DNA of 13,045 nucleotides from UBA12078 sp964556955 (GTDB lineage Bacteria > Patescibacteriota > Dojkabacteria > SC72). The translations under genes were made by a program, and so were the position numbers. The DNA lies in contig CAZKXP010000019.1 of the NCBI GenBank assembly GCA_964556955.1, forward strand, positions 1-13,045. Direction: 5' to 3'. The notes beneath the pieces were generated by a model, which ran no database searches, was not told where the DNA came from, and saw only the letters and a program-made list of their open reading frames with translations. Positions 12,996 to 13,045 of the stretch are shown here, piece after piece (the first letter of the stretch is position 1; each line of letters opens with the position of its first letter).

Positions 12996-13045
12996 TGGAG
13001 CGAGAGACGGGGGTCGAACCCGCGACCTACACATTGGCAATGTGT
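12996..13045 (-). tRNA. tRNA-Gly (anticodon GCC), 3' part only
   Basis: Read on the minus strand from the right edge: anticodon stem ACACA/TGTGT around loop TTGCCAA (anticodon GCC), variable loop AGGTC, T-arm GCGGG-TTCGACC-CCCGT with one G-U pair, 3' acceptor strand CTCTCGC, discriminator T and an encoded CCA (12998-12996). The D-arm and 5' acceptor strand lie beyond the window. Unlike the Leu and Glu tRNAs here, CCA is in the DNA. It converges on the DedA-like gene with a 16-base gap. Confidence 0.93.

Overview
The window is a compact, AT-rich stretch of bacterial chromosome carrying housekeeping genes: 15 complete protein genes, two complete tRNA genes, one tRNA gene cut by the right edge, and possibly the last codons of another gene at the left edge. 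I see no insertion sequence, phage gene, CRISPR array, rRNA or obvious rho-independent terminator. Gaps between genes are mostly under 45 bases. No gene has a clear Shine-Dalgarno site, many have a -10-like box 4-9 bases before the ATG, and all 15 stop codons are TAA or TAG. Together with the divergent ribosomal proteins L21 and L27, this suggests a small-genome lineage, most likely Patescibacteria/CPR. That placement is an inference. The presence of FtsQ, FtsA, FtsZ, a SEDS protein and signal peptidase I indicates a walled, dividing cell.

Layout. 1-1095: possible C-terminal tail of a plus-strand gene meeting yibE/F (minus) tail to tail. 1096-2323 (plus): tRNA-Leu(UAG), a 78-residue zinc-ribbon protein, tRNA-Glu(UUC) and signal peptidase I. 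2359-4019 (plus): the chromosome segregation pair parA-parB. 4016-6626 (minus, transcribed leftward): L21, a Trm11-like RNA methyltransferase, L27 and a SpoU/TrmH methyltransferase, headed by a near-consensus promoter. 6667-11481 (minus): ftsQ, ftsA, ftsZ and a RodA/FtsW polymerase. 11517-12407 (minus): a SplB-like radical SAM protein, divergent from a DedA/VTT membrane protein (12437-12979, plus). 12996-13045 (minus): 3' part of tRNA-Gly(GCC).

The genes form functional blocks. ParA/ParB move the chromosome. FtsZ, anchored to the membrane by FtsA, forms the division ring, and FtsQ and the SEDS polymerase link it to wall synthesis. The L21/L27 block pairs 50S proteins with two RNA methyltransferases. 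Signal peptidase I, YibE/F and the DedA protein act at the membrane.

I did not find a clearly new multi-gene system. The most interesting observations are the expression signals (apparently leaderless, SD-free genes with overlapping divergent promoters), the absence of TGA stops, the L27 N-terminal tail stripped of its basic residues, and a small zinc-ribbon gene sitting directly behind a tRNA gene.
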